Shown piece after piece: positions 42,369 through 52,140 of a stretch of 64,000 nucleotides of DNA; the stretch's first letter is position 1; each line of letters begins with the position of its first letter. The notes below the pieces were generated by a model. The model was not told the DNA's origin and ran no database searches. It saw nothing but the letters and a program-made list of their open reading frames with translations. The DNA comes from WJMT01 sp964456985 (GTDB taxonomy: Bacteria > Acidobacteriota > Aminicenantia > Aminicenantales > Aminicenantaceae). Where the stretch lies: assembly GCA_964456985.1 (NCBI GenBank), contig CAYWDH010000001.1, positions 62,001-126,000 on the forward strand, written 5' to 3'. The translations under genes were made by a program, and so were the position numbers.

Positions 42369-45155
42369 TCACTTTCCTCTGTACGGAACGCCTCTGGTTA
42401 TCCACGCGGGCCCTTCCGCCCCTTTGAGATAGTGGTCAAAATATTCTTTTATCTTTTTAAACCAGTCCAGCTTGTTGGGATACTTTTGAGGATGATGGGG
42501 CTCCCCCCGGTACTGAAGAAACACACAGTCTTTTTCAAGCCTCCTCATAGCAAGATAAAGTTCAATGCCCTGATACCAGGGAACAGCCGTGTCTTGGTCA
42601 CCGAAGATAATGAGAAGAGGCGTGTTGATTCGATCGGCAAAAAACAGAGGGGAATTCTCAATATACAGATCCCGTCTCTCCCAAAGGCTGGCGCCTATGC
42701 GGCTCTGCGTTTTTTCATACTGAAAAAGGCGAGCCATACCCGAACCCCAGCGGATGCCTCCGTAAGAGGATGTCATATTAGAGACCGGAGCTCCGGCAAC
42801 AGCACACTTAAAAATATCGGTCTGTGTGATCACAAAGGCTGTCTGGTATCCACTCCATGAATGACCGTGAAGGCCCACAGCATCCGAATCAGCAACGCCC
42901 ATGTCTATTATTTTATGGATCCCTGGTACAAGACACTTTGTGGCTGAGAATCCGGGAGTTCCGATTTCAAACCTGATATCAGGCAGAAACAGGGCGTACC
43001 CATTACTGGCATAATAAGGAAAGCACGGCCTGTGATTAATGACAACTTGATTGAATTCGTAAAGCCTTTGAGAAAAAAACCGGTAAAAATAGACAATGAC
43101 CGGATATCTCTTTCCCGGCTCATAATTTCCCGGTTTGATAAGGACTCCCTGAAGAGGGATCCCGTCGTCACTTTCCCATTCCACCAATTCCGCACTTCCC
43201 CAAGCAAAATCCTTTATTTGCGGATTCACATCGGATATCTTTTCCGGAGAACTCAGGCTGAGTCCGCTGACCCAGAGGTCGGGAAATTCAGTGTAGCTCT
43301 CCCTTGTAAAGAGAAGGGTATCCGTATCCTTGGCCTTAGCTATAAAATTAAACTTTTTCTTTTCCTCAAGAAGCCTTTCAACACCTGTTTTATTAAGCTG
43401 CGCTCTGTAAAAACCCCAATTTTTATTATGATTGTGATAAGAGGAAAGAAGGAGGGGTTCGCTCCGGCTAAAAAACTCCTTTTCAGGATCAAGCCGGATG
43501 ATGCGGAAAGTTATGTCGTTTTGACGACCAGAACCTCCTGTTACATTTTCAGGCAGCCCCTCAACAACGGGAAATTTCCAGATATCATATTTATCATAGA
43601 TCAGTACAGCTTCATCTTCCTCCAGCCAGCCTGCCACTCCATATCCGGGCACCTCACTCGGATAGTCATGGTCTTCATTGTAAAAAGGGATCCCGATATT
43701 CCCGGTTAGGTTCCGGCTTTCCCTGGTAGACGTATCGAAAATATGCCAGTTCCCATCTTTATAATAGACTACATAGCGGCCTTCCGGAGAAAGGGAAGCC
43801 CTGTCTTCAAAACGGGATACAATGAGCGTGCGGCTACCATCTTTGATATTAACGAGATAGAGGTCATTCAACTGTCCGTACCATGTGATCATTTTCCTGT
43901 ATGGAGCGTCCAGGAATCCCAGAGCATAATTCCCATTCTCATTTGTGAGGACCCTGGGCATATCCCTGTCAGCAAGCTGTATATATTCGCCTTTATCCAT
44001 ATAATAAACAGCAAGGTAAGTCTGCTCCTTTATCCGGGGCCACATGTTCTTCTGATGCGTATTGATCAAAGGGTCATCCCAGTGCCATACATCTACCTCT
44101 CTCTTTTTGAGAATGGCGCTCACGTCATAAAGGTCTTCCTCTTTTGATTCTTCTTTATCTTTCTCCTTGCTGATACTGCTGGCTTCGGCTATCTCTTTCG
44201 GAAGAAATCCGAAATAAAGACGGAGGCCGTCCTTGCTCCAGGACAGGTCGTTTTTTTCAGGCAAAATCCATCCCTTAGGAACCTCATCCGAAGAAAGGGC
44301 CGGTTCTAAGCTTTTTTCAATCCCATCCCATATATAAAGATACGCTTCACCTGTTTTTTCTTCTGAATCCTCCGAAGCTGAAAACGCAAGTCGGCTTCCC
44401 TTCTCAGTCCAGGTGAGCGCGGAAAATTTCATTCCATCTTCCTTGATAATATCCTCGTGACCTTCCGGGTCAGAAGTAAGGTCAATAACGCTCAGACTGT
44501 TGTTTTTTGCTTCCGGCCCTGCAGTCGTGTAGGACAGAAACCGGGAAGACTTATCAAAACAGTAATCAGACACATAAGGAATGTAAATCTCTTTTTTTGA
44601 GCTGAGGTTCATGAGGACCAAATCAGTTCCCGTATCCTTGCTTTCCTCCTTTTTTTCCTCTTTGCTTTCCTTTTTTTCTTGCTCTTCCTTTTTATAGAGA
44701 TGATAAGCGACCCAGGATGAATCTTCTGAAAACGCAAAGGATTTGACGTTCTCAACCTTTGAAACACTTCCGGTTCCCAGTTCCAAAAGAGCCATTCCGT
44801 TTTTCGGTTTTTCTTTTCCGTTCACAAGAGTCTTTAAAGCCTCTGGTTTTAAAATCACTCCCACCCAGGACGAATCTTCGGTAAAAACAGGCTTTATGCC
44901 TCTGTCTAGGATATAGGCCTTTCCATTCTTTAAATCCTTTATCACAGTTTCTCCGTCGCCTCTGTCCGGTTCCGCCGAATAGGCTGCCCAGAGACCGTTG
45001 TTTGAAAGAACCGCACCATGGATCTCCCTGAACTTCATGATGTCCTGGAGCGTCATAGCTTTTTTTATCTCTGAAGAACCCAGCGGATGAGTTCCAATTA
45101 AAGTCATGATCAGAAAAAGGCCCAGAAAAATTGGATGTGATGTTTTTTGAGACAT
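42369..45155 (-). CDS. Exported S9-family prolyl oligopeptidase-like serine peptidase
   Basis: 928 residues with a signal peptide. The first two thirds form a WD40/beta-propeller-like domain rich in Glu and Lys; the last about 250 residues are an alpha/beta hydrolase. The nucleophile is in GLHGHSWSGYQ (Ser about 766; the usual GHSxGG has Ser for the first Gly), Asp in FGDQDTAVPW and His in RGEPHH. Known role: cleavage of short peptides, often after proline. AGGAGG precedes ATG at 45155. The peptidase lies between a phosphoesterase and an M14 carboxypeptidase and fits a pathway for extracellular peptides. Confidence 0.85.
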   Translation of the reverse strand: MSQKTSHPIFLGLFLIMTLIGTHPLGSSEIKKAMTLQDIMKFREIHGAVLSNNGLWAAYSAEPDRGDGETVIKDLKNGKAYILDRGIKPVFTEDSSWVGVILKPEALKTLVNGKEKPKNGMALLELGTGSVSKVENVKSFAFSEDSSWVAYHLYKKEEQEKKESKEEKKEESKDTGTDLVLMNLSSKKEIYIPYVSDYCFDKSSRFLSYTTAGPEAKNNSLSVIDLTSDPEGHEDIIKEDGMKFSALTWTEKGSRLAFSASEDSEEKTGEAYLYIWDGIEKSLEPALSSDEVPKGWILPEKNDLSWSKDGLRLYFGFLPKEIAEASSISKEKDKEESKEEDLYDVSAILKKREVDVWHWDDPLINTHQKNMWPRIKEQTYLAVYYMDKGEYIQLADRDMPRVLTNENGNYALGFLDAPYRKMITWYGQLNDLYLVNIKDGSRTLIVSRFEDRASLSPEGRYVVYYKDGNWHIFDTSTRESRNLTGNIGIPFYNEDHDYPSEVPGYGVAGWLEEDEAVLIYDKYDIWKFPVVEGLPENVTGGSGRQNDITFRIIRLDPEKEFFSRSEPLLLSSYHNHNKNWGFYRAQLNKTGVERLLEEKKKFNFIAKAKDTDTLLFTRESYTEFPDLWVSGLSLSSPEKISDVNPQIKDFAWGSAELVEWESDDGIPLQGVLIKPGNYEPGKRYPVIVYFYRFFSQRLYEFNQVVINHRPCFPYYASNGYALFLPDIRFEIGTPGFSATKCLVPGIHKIIDMGVADSDAVGLHGHSWSGYQTAFVITQTDIFKCAVAGAPVSNMTSSYGGIRWGSGMARLFQYEKTQSRIGASLWERRDLYIENSPLFFADRINTPLLIIFGDQDTAVPWYQGIELYLAMRRLEKDCVFLQYRGEPHHPQKYPNKLDWFKKIKEYFDHYLKGAEGPAWITRGVPYRGK

Positions 45156-45196
45156 GTCAAAATCCTCCTAATTTTTATGATTGGCTATATCTTCTA

Positions 45197-46120
45197 TCAA
45201 TCCTCCTCCTTTTCGAACTGAGTGGGGTCCCATCCGAAATCAACATATTCCCAATCGATAGTTTCTCCTTTAATCTGGACAAGAACAAAGCCTTCCTCCA
45301 TCCCGTCAAGAGGTCCTTCCCACCAGTTCGCGCTGACAGCCCCTGCCGTAATAAAGCGTATCCCTCCAATTGTAACATCCTCAAGTACATGGAGGTGACC
45401 TTGAAGCACAAGTCTCAGATTATGGTCTTTGAAAAGCTCGAGAATTTCATGCGCATCATTGACAACCAGACTGTTTATTTCATCCCCGACCGGATTGCCG
45501 CTGAACAGGGGATATGCAGTGACCAAAGGAATATGAGTGCTTATGATAATCGGAGTTTCATGAGTGACTGATTCGAGGTCCTGTGAGATCCACTCCCTCT
45601 GGTCTTTACCAATCAAACCCACATAAGAAGAATCCGGAGGCAGGCCGATTGAATCCAGAACCATGAAATGCCAGCCCTTATGGTCAAAAGAATAATAACA
45701 TTCCCCAATGCGTTTTTGATACATTTTCTTTCCGAATTCAGGGTGTGACGGATCCACGCCGCTTCCCTTACTGACACCGAAATGCTCATGATTTCCTATG
45801 GTGTTGTAAACCGGCATTTCAAAATTTTCGGAAACACTCTTATACATATCATAGAGCATACAAGCCCTCTCATACGGCTGCGCCATAGCATCCATTATGA
45901 GATCGCCTCCAGTCAATACAAAATCAGGCTTCAATTCATTGACAGCATTGACGGCCTGCATGAATCCCTCTTCAGCATGCAGTTCCGGCTGCACATGAAT
46001 ATCGGCTAGATAGGCGAAAGTAAAACGAACTTCCTTGCTCTTACAGGAAGTAAAAATAAAAAGACCTAAAACGAACAAACTGAAAAATATGATTTTTTTA
46101 ATCTGCTTTGAGCCTCTCAT
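45197..46120 (-). CDS. Lipoprotein metallophosphoesterase
   Basis: 307 residues from ATG at 46120, set by AAAGGAGG; a longer reading lacks a ribosome site. A lipobox (FTSC) gives an anchored, extracytoplasmic enzyme. Calcineurin-like motifs are complete: LADIHVQ (D-x-H), LTGGDLI (GGD), TIGNHEHFG (GNHE), ISTHIPLV and QGHLHVLED (GHxH). These bind two metal ions and hydrolyse phosphoesters. The substrate is unknown. Downstream, the S9 peptidase starts 41 bases later; upstream, the alcohol dehydrogenase ends 53 bases before it. Confidence 0.85.
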   Translation of the reverse strand: MRGSKQIKKIIFFSLFVLGLFIFTSCKSKEVRFTFAYLADIHVQPELHAEEGFMQAVNAVNELKPDFVLTGGDLIMDAMAQPYERACMLYDMYKSVSENFEMPVYNTIGNHEHFGVSKGSGVDPSHPEFGKKMYQKRIGECYYSFDHKGWHFMVLDSIGLPPDSSYVGLIGKDQREWISQDLESVTHETPIIISTHIPLVTAYPLFSGNPVGDEINSLVVNDAHEILELFKDHNLRLVLQGHLHVLEDVTIGGIRFITAGAVSANWWEGPLDGMEEGFVLVQIKGETIDWEYVDFGWDPTQFEKEED

Positions 46121-46173
46121 GAAGCCTCCTTTATGATTCGTTAACACTACCGGCCTATCAAATAAAAATCCGC

Positions 46174-47310
46174 TCAGTCTGAAAATGCTGTATTCAGCAT
46201 CTGAAGATAGTCTTTGACTTCTGCTCTACGCGGATTCGACGGATTAGAATTATTTTGATAGGACTTTTCCGCTATGAGCGTAAACTGACTTTTTTCTATT
46301 CCAATGTCCTTAAACCGCGGAATATTCAATCTCGAGGACAGATCCCTTACCTCTTTTATCAACTTTTCCGCAGCCCTTTTCCGGCTCTTGTCATCAATCC
46401 CCACAAAACCGGCTATCTCAGCATAGGAACTCTCTGCTTCCGGAAGGTTAAACTCCATCACATAGGGAAGAAATATGGAATTAGCGACCCCGTGGGGGGT
46501 GTCATACAGAGCTCCCACTGCTTCAGCGATACAGTGAACCGCTCCCACATCACTGTTCCCGAAGGCCACTCCTGCCAGCATACTTCCCTTCATTAAATTT
46601 TCTCTGGCCTCCTTATCCCCTTCTATGTCATTATACGCTCTTTCCAGGTGATGAAAGATCAGCCTGACCGCCTCTTTGGCAAAAAGGTCAGTGAGAAAAG
46701 TGGAAGGCTTTACAGAGAAGGCTTCAATGGCATGGACCAGAGCGTCCATCCCAGTGGAAGCAATGAGATTTTGTGGAAGAGTAGCAAGCAGATCCGGGTC
46801 AACCAATGCCACGGATGGAAAGGTATGAGGCCCTTTAATGGTCATCTTGAAGTTTCTTTCCGTGTGGGTTATTACAGAGCTCCATGTGACTTCACTTCCA
46901 GTCCCGCAGGTAGTGGGAATAGCCAAAACCGGAACCGGTGGAAACGTATACTTGTATTTTCCTTCATAGTCTTCAATAGAGCCTTTATTCGTCACGAGAA
47001 GAGCCACAGCTTTTGCCGCATCTAGTGCGCTCCCGCCTCCAAGACCAATGATGAGGTCAGGTCCTGTCTTTCTCGCAATGCTGCCCGCTCTGTTGACTGT
47101 CGTATACCGGGGATTGGGTTCCACATCATCAAATACAGTTATGCTTTTAAACTGAGAAACAATGGCTCTGTCAATTCCGGCCTTTCTTATTCCTTTATCT
47201 GTGACCAGGAACACACGGGATGCTTTTAGTTCCTCCTCGACAATCTTTCTGAGCTCCGTGACAGACCCGGCACCAAAAACAATCTTCGTGGGCAGATAAA
47301 AGCGAGCCAT
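46174..47310 (-). CDS. Iron-containing alcohol dehydrogenase
   Basis: 378 residues from ATG at 47310, which overlaps the TGA of the upstream M28 gene in TGATG, so translation is likely coupled. Domains: an N-terminal Rossmann-like NAD(P)-binding half with GGGSALDAAKAVALL, and a helical metal-binding half with TGMDALVHAIEAFS, and HCIAEAVGALYDTPHGVANSI giving the Asp and three His that bind Fe2+. Known members oxidise alcohols or reduce aldehydes. There is no signal peptide, so it is the one cytoplasmic enzyme within an otherwise exported cluster. Substrate unknown. Confidence 0.88.
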   Translation of the reverse strand: MARFYLPTKIVFGAGSVTELRKIVEEELKASRVFLVTDKGIRKAGIDRAIVSQFKSITVFDDVEPNPRYTTVNRAGSIARKTGPDLIIGLGGGSALDAAKAVALLVTNKGSIEDYEGKYKYTFPPVPVLAIPTTCGTGSEVTWSSVITHTERNFKMTIKGPHTFPSVALVDPDLLATLPQNLIASTGMDALVHAIEAFSVKPSTFLTDLFAKEAVRLIFHHLERAYNDIEGDKEARENLMKGSMLAGVAFGNSDVGAVHCIAEAVGALYDTPHGVANSIFLPYVMEFNLPEAESSYAEIAGFVGIDDKSRKRAAEKLIKEVRDLSSRLNIPRFKDIGIEKSQFTLIAEKSYQNNSNPSNPRRAEVKDYLQMLNTAFSD

Positions 47311-48827
47311 CAATCTCCAGCTTTCCTGAAATCCGCTTTATCCTGATTGGCAAGGTCTAAAACACCCATGAATATCATCTGGGCAAGGTCCTCCATGATC
47401 TCAGGAGTGATGATATCTATATTGTCTTTGGTCACATGATAATAGGAGCGTGTTCCAAAGGCACTAAAAGACAGCGATGGCACGCCGGCCCATAAAAAGC
47501 GAGCCGCATCAAGCCTGGGGCGGCCAAGGTTCGCAAAATAACTGGGGAAAACCAGCCTGTGGGTGTATTTGTCGTTCGCCTTCTTAAAATAGCTCCACAG
47601 TTCAGGAAAGTTCTCCGCGCATAAGGCACTCAATTTATCCCCTGCCCCGACTCCGTCCATGTTTATCAAGCAAACTGTCTTTTCCAGAGGAAAGACTGGA
47701 TTCTCCACATAAAATTTAGATCCGACAACACCCTGCTCTTCAGCGCCAAAACAGATAAACAAGACAGAGCGCCTTGGTTGAACAGGACTTTTTGCCAGGG
47801 CTTCGGCAATCCCCAGGATCACAGACACGGCCGAGGCGTTGTCATTGGCACCAGGTATGATCTCATAACAGCGTCCCAGGTGGTCGAGGTGACCTCCGAT
47901 AATAATGATTTCATCCTCGAGCGCAGGATCAGTGCCTTTGATCATGCCCAGGACATTATAGGCAATACCGTCAGGATGATGCTCTGTTGTGTTTTTTATG
48001 GTAAAGACTTTCCCGGTATCAAAGGACTGGGGTTTCAATTCCTTGTTGATCCGGGCCACTACGTCTCCGTGTTTTTTCTCTGTGCCTGCAAAAACATCAT
48101 TCACAACCATCTCTCCCACATGAGAGTAAATGAAGTTTTCATCATAAGCATTGTTCGGATTTGTTATGTGGTAGTTGTACAGCATGCCTCTTGCGCCGTG
48201 AGCCACAGCATTTTTTAACTTGTACTGGTGAAACGAATAAGGACGCCATTTATTAAAGACTTCAGCCCCAGCATTTGGAGAAACCGGAGCTTCCCTTTCC
48301 ATAAGAACGATTTTCCCTTTGACATCCATGCCTTTGTATTCATCAAAATCCAGCTCAGGAGCGGTTATTCCGTATCCCACATAAACCACCTCAGCTGTGA
48401 CTTCGCCGGAACCGGATGTAGAGCCCGGAATAAATTCCTCTTCATATGTGTAGTATTTTCTGACTGTTTCCCCGTCAACAGGAATATTCATAGAAACATA
48501 ACAGTCCTTAAACACGAGTGTGTAGGGATTCAGAAAAGCCTGGAGATAAGTGTTGTCATCTCCGGCCGGGAGAAGCCCCCATTTTCTGAAATGGGAAATG
48601 ACCCACTGAGCGCTTTGATTATAACCGTCGGTTCCCGTGAGCCGGCCCCAGTACTTATCAGACGCCAGCTCTTTCACATAATTGAAAAGCGTCTGGCTGT
48701 GAATGGAATGCATTACCTGAAGCAGTTTCTGCTCCTGGCTCAGCTCCATCCTTTGCCGCTGGGCCGATAGAAAAGATACAGATAACATAAACACACACAA
48801 AAAGGACACAACGATCTTTTTGTTCAT
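47310..48827 (-). CDS. Exported M28 zinc aminopeptidase with PA domain
   Basis: 505 residues. Signal peptide (LCVFMLSVSFLSAQ), a PA-like insert (about 140-260; VYVGYGITAPELDFDEYKG), then the catalytic domain. Zinc ligands can be placed: GGHLDHLGR (His313), GANDNAS (Asp329), GAEEQG (Glu363 catalytic, Glu364 ligand), INMDGVG (Asp391) and a late His in YYHVTKDN. All residues for activity are present. Known role: removal of N-terminal amino acids from peptides. AGGAGG precedes ATG at 48827. A distant paralogue lies at 50617. Confidence 0.9.
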   Translation of the reverse strand: MNKKIVVSFLCVFMLSVSFLSAQRQRMELSQEQKLLQVMHSIHSQTLFNYVKELASDKYWGRLTGTDGYNQSAQWVISHFRKWGLLPAGDDNTYLQAFLNPYTLVFKDCYVSMNIPVDGETVRKYYTYEEEFIPGSTSGSGEVTAEVVYVGYGITAPELDFDEYKGMDVKGKIVLMEREAPVSPNAGAEVFNKWRPYSFHQYKLKNAVAHGARGMLYNYHITNPNNAYDENFIYSHVGEMVVNDVFAGTEKKHGDVVARINKELKPQSFDTGKVFTIKNTTEHHPDGIAYNVLGMIKGTDPALEDEIIIIGGHLDHLGRCYEIIPGANDNASAVSVILGIAEALAKSPVQPRRSVLFICFGAEEQGVVGSKFYVENPVFPLEKTVCLINMDGVGAGDKLSALCAENFPELWSYFKKANDKYTHRLVFPSYFANLGRPRLDAARFLWAGVPSLSFSAFGTRSYYHVTKDNIDIITPEIMEDLAQMIFMGVLDLANQDKADFRKAGD

Positions 48828-48856
48828 GAATGCCTCCTAAATTTATTTAATTTTTT

Positions 48857-49678
48857 TTATATCCTTATGGCCAGTCCTCCTCTCAGCATAATTCCATCCC
48901 AGATCCCTACATCAAAAAGCAGATAGACATTCCTCGTTATTTCTCCTTTAAGCCCCAGATTCAACTGGATAAAAGGGAAAAATCCGGGCAGAGTGAACTC
49001 CTCATCATCATCTTCTATTTCATCAATGATTTCCCCTAGAGTTTTGGTCTCGCTTTCAGAATAGGACTCTCCTATCTGGTTCTGGATATCGAGTTCACCA
49101 GAATAGGAATAGCTGAGTTCAGCGTTTTCCAAGGCCGTTCCTGTGGCCGCACCAAAGCCAAACGTAAAATACGGACGAATCCTGGAAGAAGGAAACAAAT
49201 CCCAGCGGAAGCTCAGATGAAAGGAAAGCGGTTTGATCAAAAATTCCGCACTCCCGCCAGCCTCAAAAAAAGCATCCGGATATAGGTCCATTTGAGCAGA
49301 GACTTCTGTCAGTGCCACTCTCATGGTCGTTTTCTCCACGGAAAGGCCTAAACTGAAAGAACCGTCATGCCCCCCGGGATACCAACGCAATTCAAATCCA
49401 AAATTATTTCCGCTCGAATCAAAAGAAACATCCTGGGCATAACTTCCCTCTTCTAAATAAGGATAGTCATCCTGGATATCCGAAAGAAAATCATCCTTTA
49501 ACGCCGACTCCAGACCGTCTTCAAGCACTCCTTCAATAAGCCCGCGAAGCACATTCATGCTCCAACTTGAATAATGAAAACCGAATTCTATTTTTCCCTG
49601 GGCAGAAACCGATGACACCAATAAAAATACAAAGGAAAAAATAAAAATGACTTTCAATGATCCTTTTACTCGCTTCAT
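48857..49678 (-). CDS. Outer-membrane beta-barrel protein, first gene of the peptidase cluster
   Basis: 273 residues from ATG at 49678, fixed by GGAGGG eight bases ahead; a longer frame has no ribosome site. Signal peptide (FIFSFVFLLVSSVSAQG), then amphipathic strands such as FGFHYSSWSMN, SFSLGLSVEKTTM, IRPYFTFGFGAATG and NVYLLFDVGIWDG, ending with AIRI. An acidic segment (EIIDEIEDDDEEF) probably forms an outer loop. No named family. It heads the minus-strand cluster, 29 bases before the M28 gene. Confidence 0.65.
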   Translation of the reverse strand: MKRVKGSLKVIFIFSFVFLLVSSVSAQGKIEFGFHYSSWSMNVLRGLIEGVLEDGLESALKDDFLSDIQDDYPYLEEGSYAQDVSFDSSGNNFGFELRWYPGGHDGSFSLGLSVEKTTMRVALTEVSAQMDLYPDAFFEAGGSAEFLIKPLSFHLSFRWDLFPSSRIRPYFTFGFGAATGTALENAELSYSYSGELDIQNQIGESYSESETKTLGEIIDEIEDDDEEFTLPGFFPFIQLNLGLKGEITRNVYLLFDVGIWDGIMLRGGLAIRI

Positions 49679-49833
49679 GAATCCCTCCATCCTTGTATCA
49701 TCCAAGTAAGTATACATGATTATGATTAAAATTTTAATGTGAAATATATTGAAATTCAGGTTTTAAATAATATTGCTTATTCTGTGATATTCTGGTATTT
49801 TGATTATTTCAATATATGAAGAAGGAGGAGTCA

Positions 49834-50412
49834 ATGATAAAAAATATACTTACACTTTCATTTGCCCTTTTTTCACTTCTTTTTTTCAGCACTACACCTT
49901 ACGCAGAGGAAAATACAATCAATGTTATTATAAAGACGACCAAAGGAGACATGACTGTTGAGCTTTATAAAGACAAGGCCCCGGTGACGGTCGAAAATTT
50001 TCTCTCTTACGTGGACAGCCAGTTTTATGACGGTACGATCTTCCACCGCGTTATCAAAGACTTTATGATCCAGGGGGGAGGGCTTACTCCCGATTTTGTG
50101 GAGAAAGAAGCCAATTCTCCTATAAAAAACGAAGCGGATAACGGTCTTAAAAACGACAAATACACCATTGCCATGGCCCGAACCATGGATCCTCACAGCG
50201 CTACTTGTCAGTTCTTCATCAATCATACGGATAATGACTTCCTGAACCACACCGCAAAAACAGAGGACGGCTGGGGATACTGTGTGTTCGGAAAAGTCAT
50301 CGGAGGCACGGATGTTGTGGAAGCCATTGCCAACACAAAGACAATGACCGCCCACGGAATGCGCGATGTTCCCAGCGAAACCATTGAAATCATCTCCATA
50401 AGGAGAAAATGA
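49834..50412 (+). CDS. ppiA: Exported cyclophilin-type peptidyl-prolyl isomerase
   Basis: 192 residues from ATG at 49834 with AAGGAGG just upstream. A signal peptide (FALFSLLFFSTTPYAE) directs it to the periplasm. The cyclophilin domain is complete: FYDGTIFHRVIKDFMIQGG includes the Arg of the active site, ATCQFFINHTDNDFL the substrate-binding Gln and Phe residues, and YCVFGKVIGG the C-terminal motif. It catalyses cis-trans isomerisation of proline peptide bonds, a fitting role beside many secreted enzymes. The next gene starts within its stop (ATGA). Confidence 0.88.
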   Translation: MIKNILTLSFALFSLLFFSTTPYAEENTINVIIKTTKGDMTVELYKDKAPVTVENFLSYVDSQFYDGTIFHRVIKDFMIQGGGLTPDFVEKEANSPIKNEADNGLKNDKYTIAMARTMDPHSATCQFFINHTDNDFLNHTAKTEDGWGYCVFGKVIGGTDVVEAIANTKTMTAHGMRDVPSETIEIISIRRK

Positions 50413-50633
50413 ACAAAGATATTATTGATTGGGTCTTTTCTTTTTTCCATTTAATTCTTCTCATAGGAGTTCTTATATATGCTGTAGTATCCCTGTTTAT
50501 GGGGAACATAGTGAGATTCGGAGTCATCATGGCCTGCCTTGTGGCCTATTACTTCCTGGTTCTTCATAAAAATGTTATGAAAGAAATCAGGAGAAAAAGA
50601 AAAAAAGGAGGAACAGGTGAAAACAAGAAATAA
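50409..50633 (+). CDS. Small two-helix membrane protein with basic tail
   Basis: 74 residues. ATG at 50409 overlaps the TGA of the cyclophilin gene (ATGA), and AAGGAGA lies ahead. Two hydrophobic helices (FSFFHLILLIGVLIYAVVSLF and IMACLVAYYFLVLH) are followed by a strongly basic end (KEIRRKRKKGG). Its 3' end overlaps the start of the M28 gene by 17 bases. No family is recognised, but the coupling on both sides supports real translation. Confidence 0.65.
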   Translation: MNKDIIDWVFSFFHLILLIGVLIYAVVSLFMGNIVRFGVIMACLVAYYFLVLHKNVMKEIRRKRKKGGTGENKK

Positions 50634-52062
50634 ACTGATTGTACTGCTGGCCGCTGCTTTTCTTTTTTCCTCTGCGGCTGCGCAGAAGATTGATAAAAAC
50701 ATATCCAAAGGCCTTGAATTCATAAACCCTGAGGATGCCTATACCTATGTCAAAATACTCTCATCTCCCAAATACGAAGGCCGCCATACCGGACATCCTG
50801 CCTATAAAGCGGCTGCTGAATGGGCCGCAGAAAAATTCAGGAACTGGAAGCTCCATCCGATCCTTGATAACGGCTATCTCCAACCCTTTCCATCCCCCTA
50901 TACGATTGTAGACCAAGCTGAGATGACCTTTTTTCCAGCCAATGAAAAAAAGGGGATTGAAGTCAAAGTTGAAAAAGACTTTTTACCGCTCCTCTCCACT
51001 GACAGCGGGAGTCACACAGCCGGAGTTGTTTTCGCGGGCTGGGGTATTTCCGCTCCGGAGCTTGGATATGATGACTACGCCGGACTGGATGTAAAGGGAA
51101 AATTCGTTCTCTGTTTCAGGGGCACTCCTGATAGGAATGACAAACGCTTTCAAGAACATGATGAGCACCGCCACCGGATGAAGACAGCCAAAGACATGGG
51201 CGCTCTGGGAATCTTCTATATCTATCCCGAACCCATAGCCAATCCGAACATGGACTGGATCAAGGACTTCACTCCTGCTGTTATCAGCGAGAAAACAGCG
51301 GATATGATATTCAAAGAAAAAGGCATCAACTGTCAGGACCTGAAAAATGACCTCCTGACCTATAAAAAACCGCTCTCTTTCCCTCTGTCCTCAAAAATCA
51401 GCTACAGCGTCTCATCCATGCATTTTCCGGAAGGCATGGGTTACAATATCGCGGGATACGTGCAAGGCTCGGACCCGCAGCTCAAGAAACACTGTCTGGT
51501 CATAGGCGGTCATTTTGACCACTGCGGGAAACATCTGGGTCTTCTCTTTGCAGGCGCGGATGATAATGCCAGCGGAAGTGCTGTGGTCATGGAAATCGCG
51601 GAAGCTTTCTCAAAACTCAAAATAAAACCAAAGAGGTCGGTCGTCTTTGTTCTTTTCGGCGGAGAAGAAAAAGGACTTCAAGGATCTTCTTTCTTTGTAG
51701 ACCATATTCCCCCGGTATTTGAAAAAGTGGACGGCATGTTCAATTTTGATATGGTAGGGGAAGGAGACGGCACCGGCTGCTCTATGAGCCCCGAACCTGA
51801 ACTCCTGCGCCAAGTGTTTGAAAAAGCAGATGAATCTGTAAACATACTGGGAAACATTCGTTTTTTAAGAGGAGTGGGAGTCAGGGGTTCTGACTATGCT
51901 CCGTTCTATCAAAAAGGCATTCCCAGCGCTTCATTCGCGTCCAACGGTCCCCACATCGGATATCACCAGACCCGGGATACTATTTACAGGATCAATCCTG
52001 ATATAATGGCTGATATCGCCAAACTTGCGTTTATAGCCGGATATATGTGGGCTGACCGCTAA
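50617..52062 (+). CDS. Exported M28 zinc aminopeptidase, second copy
   Basis: 481 residues from GTG at 50617; AAAGGAGG lies six bases before it, inside the previous gene. Signal peptide (LIVLLAAAFLFSSAAAQ), PA-like part (GVVFAGWGISAPELGYDDYAG is split), then the M28 domain with GGHFDHCG (His299), GADDNASG (Asp316), FGGEEKG (Glu350/351), FNFDMVG (Asp378) and YHQTRDT (late His). The same layout as the gene at 47310, but similarity outside motifs is low, so they are not a recent duplication. Third gene of a short operon with cyclophilin. Confidence 0.88.
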   Translation: MKTRNKLIVLLAAAFLFSSAAAQKIDKNISKGLEFINPEDAYTYVKILSSPKYEGRHTGHPAYKAAAEWAAEKFRNWKLHPILDNGYLQPFPSPYTIVDQAEMTFFPANEKKGIEVKVEKDFLPLLSTDSGSHTAGVVFAGWGISAPELGYDDYAGLDVKGKFVLCFRGTPDRNDKRFQEHDEHRHRMKTAKDMGALGIFYIYPEPIANPNMDWIKDFTPAVISEKTADMIFKEKGINCQDLKNDLLTYKKPLSFPLSSKISYSVSSMHFPEGMGYNIAGYVQGSDPQLKKHCLVIGGHFDHCGKHLGLLFAGADDNASGSAVVMEIAEAFSKLKIKPKRSVVFVLFGGEEKGLQGSSFFVDHIPPVFEKVDGMFNFDMVGEGDGTGCSMSPEPELLRQVFEKADESVNILGNIRFLRGVGVRGSDYAPFYQKGIPSASFASNGPHIGYHQTRDTIYRINPDIMADIAKLAFIAGYMWADR

Positions 52063-52140
52063 TACATATATATACTCTTAAAGTTCGAGTGTGGCCGAAG
52101 CGACATTGAAGATATAGCCTTCGGGAAGCATGAATGTGAT

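Noticed and set aside
42312..42860. 182-codon plus-strand frame across the S9 and M14 genes
   Set aside because: It lies antisense to two well-supported peptidase genes and has no motif.
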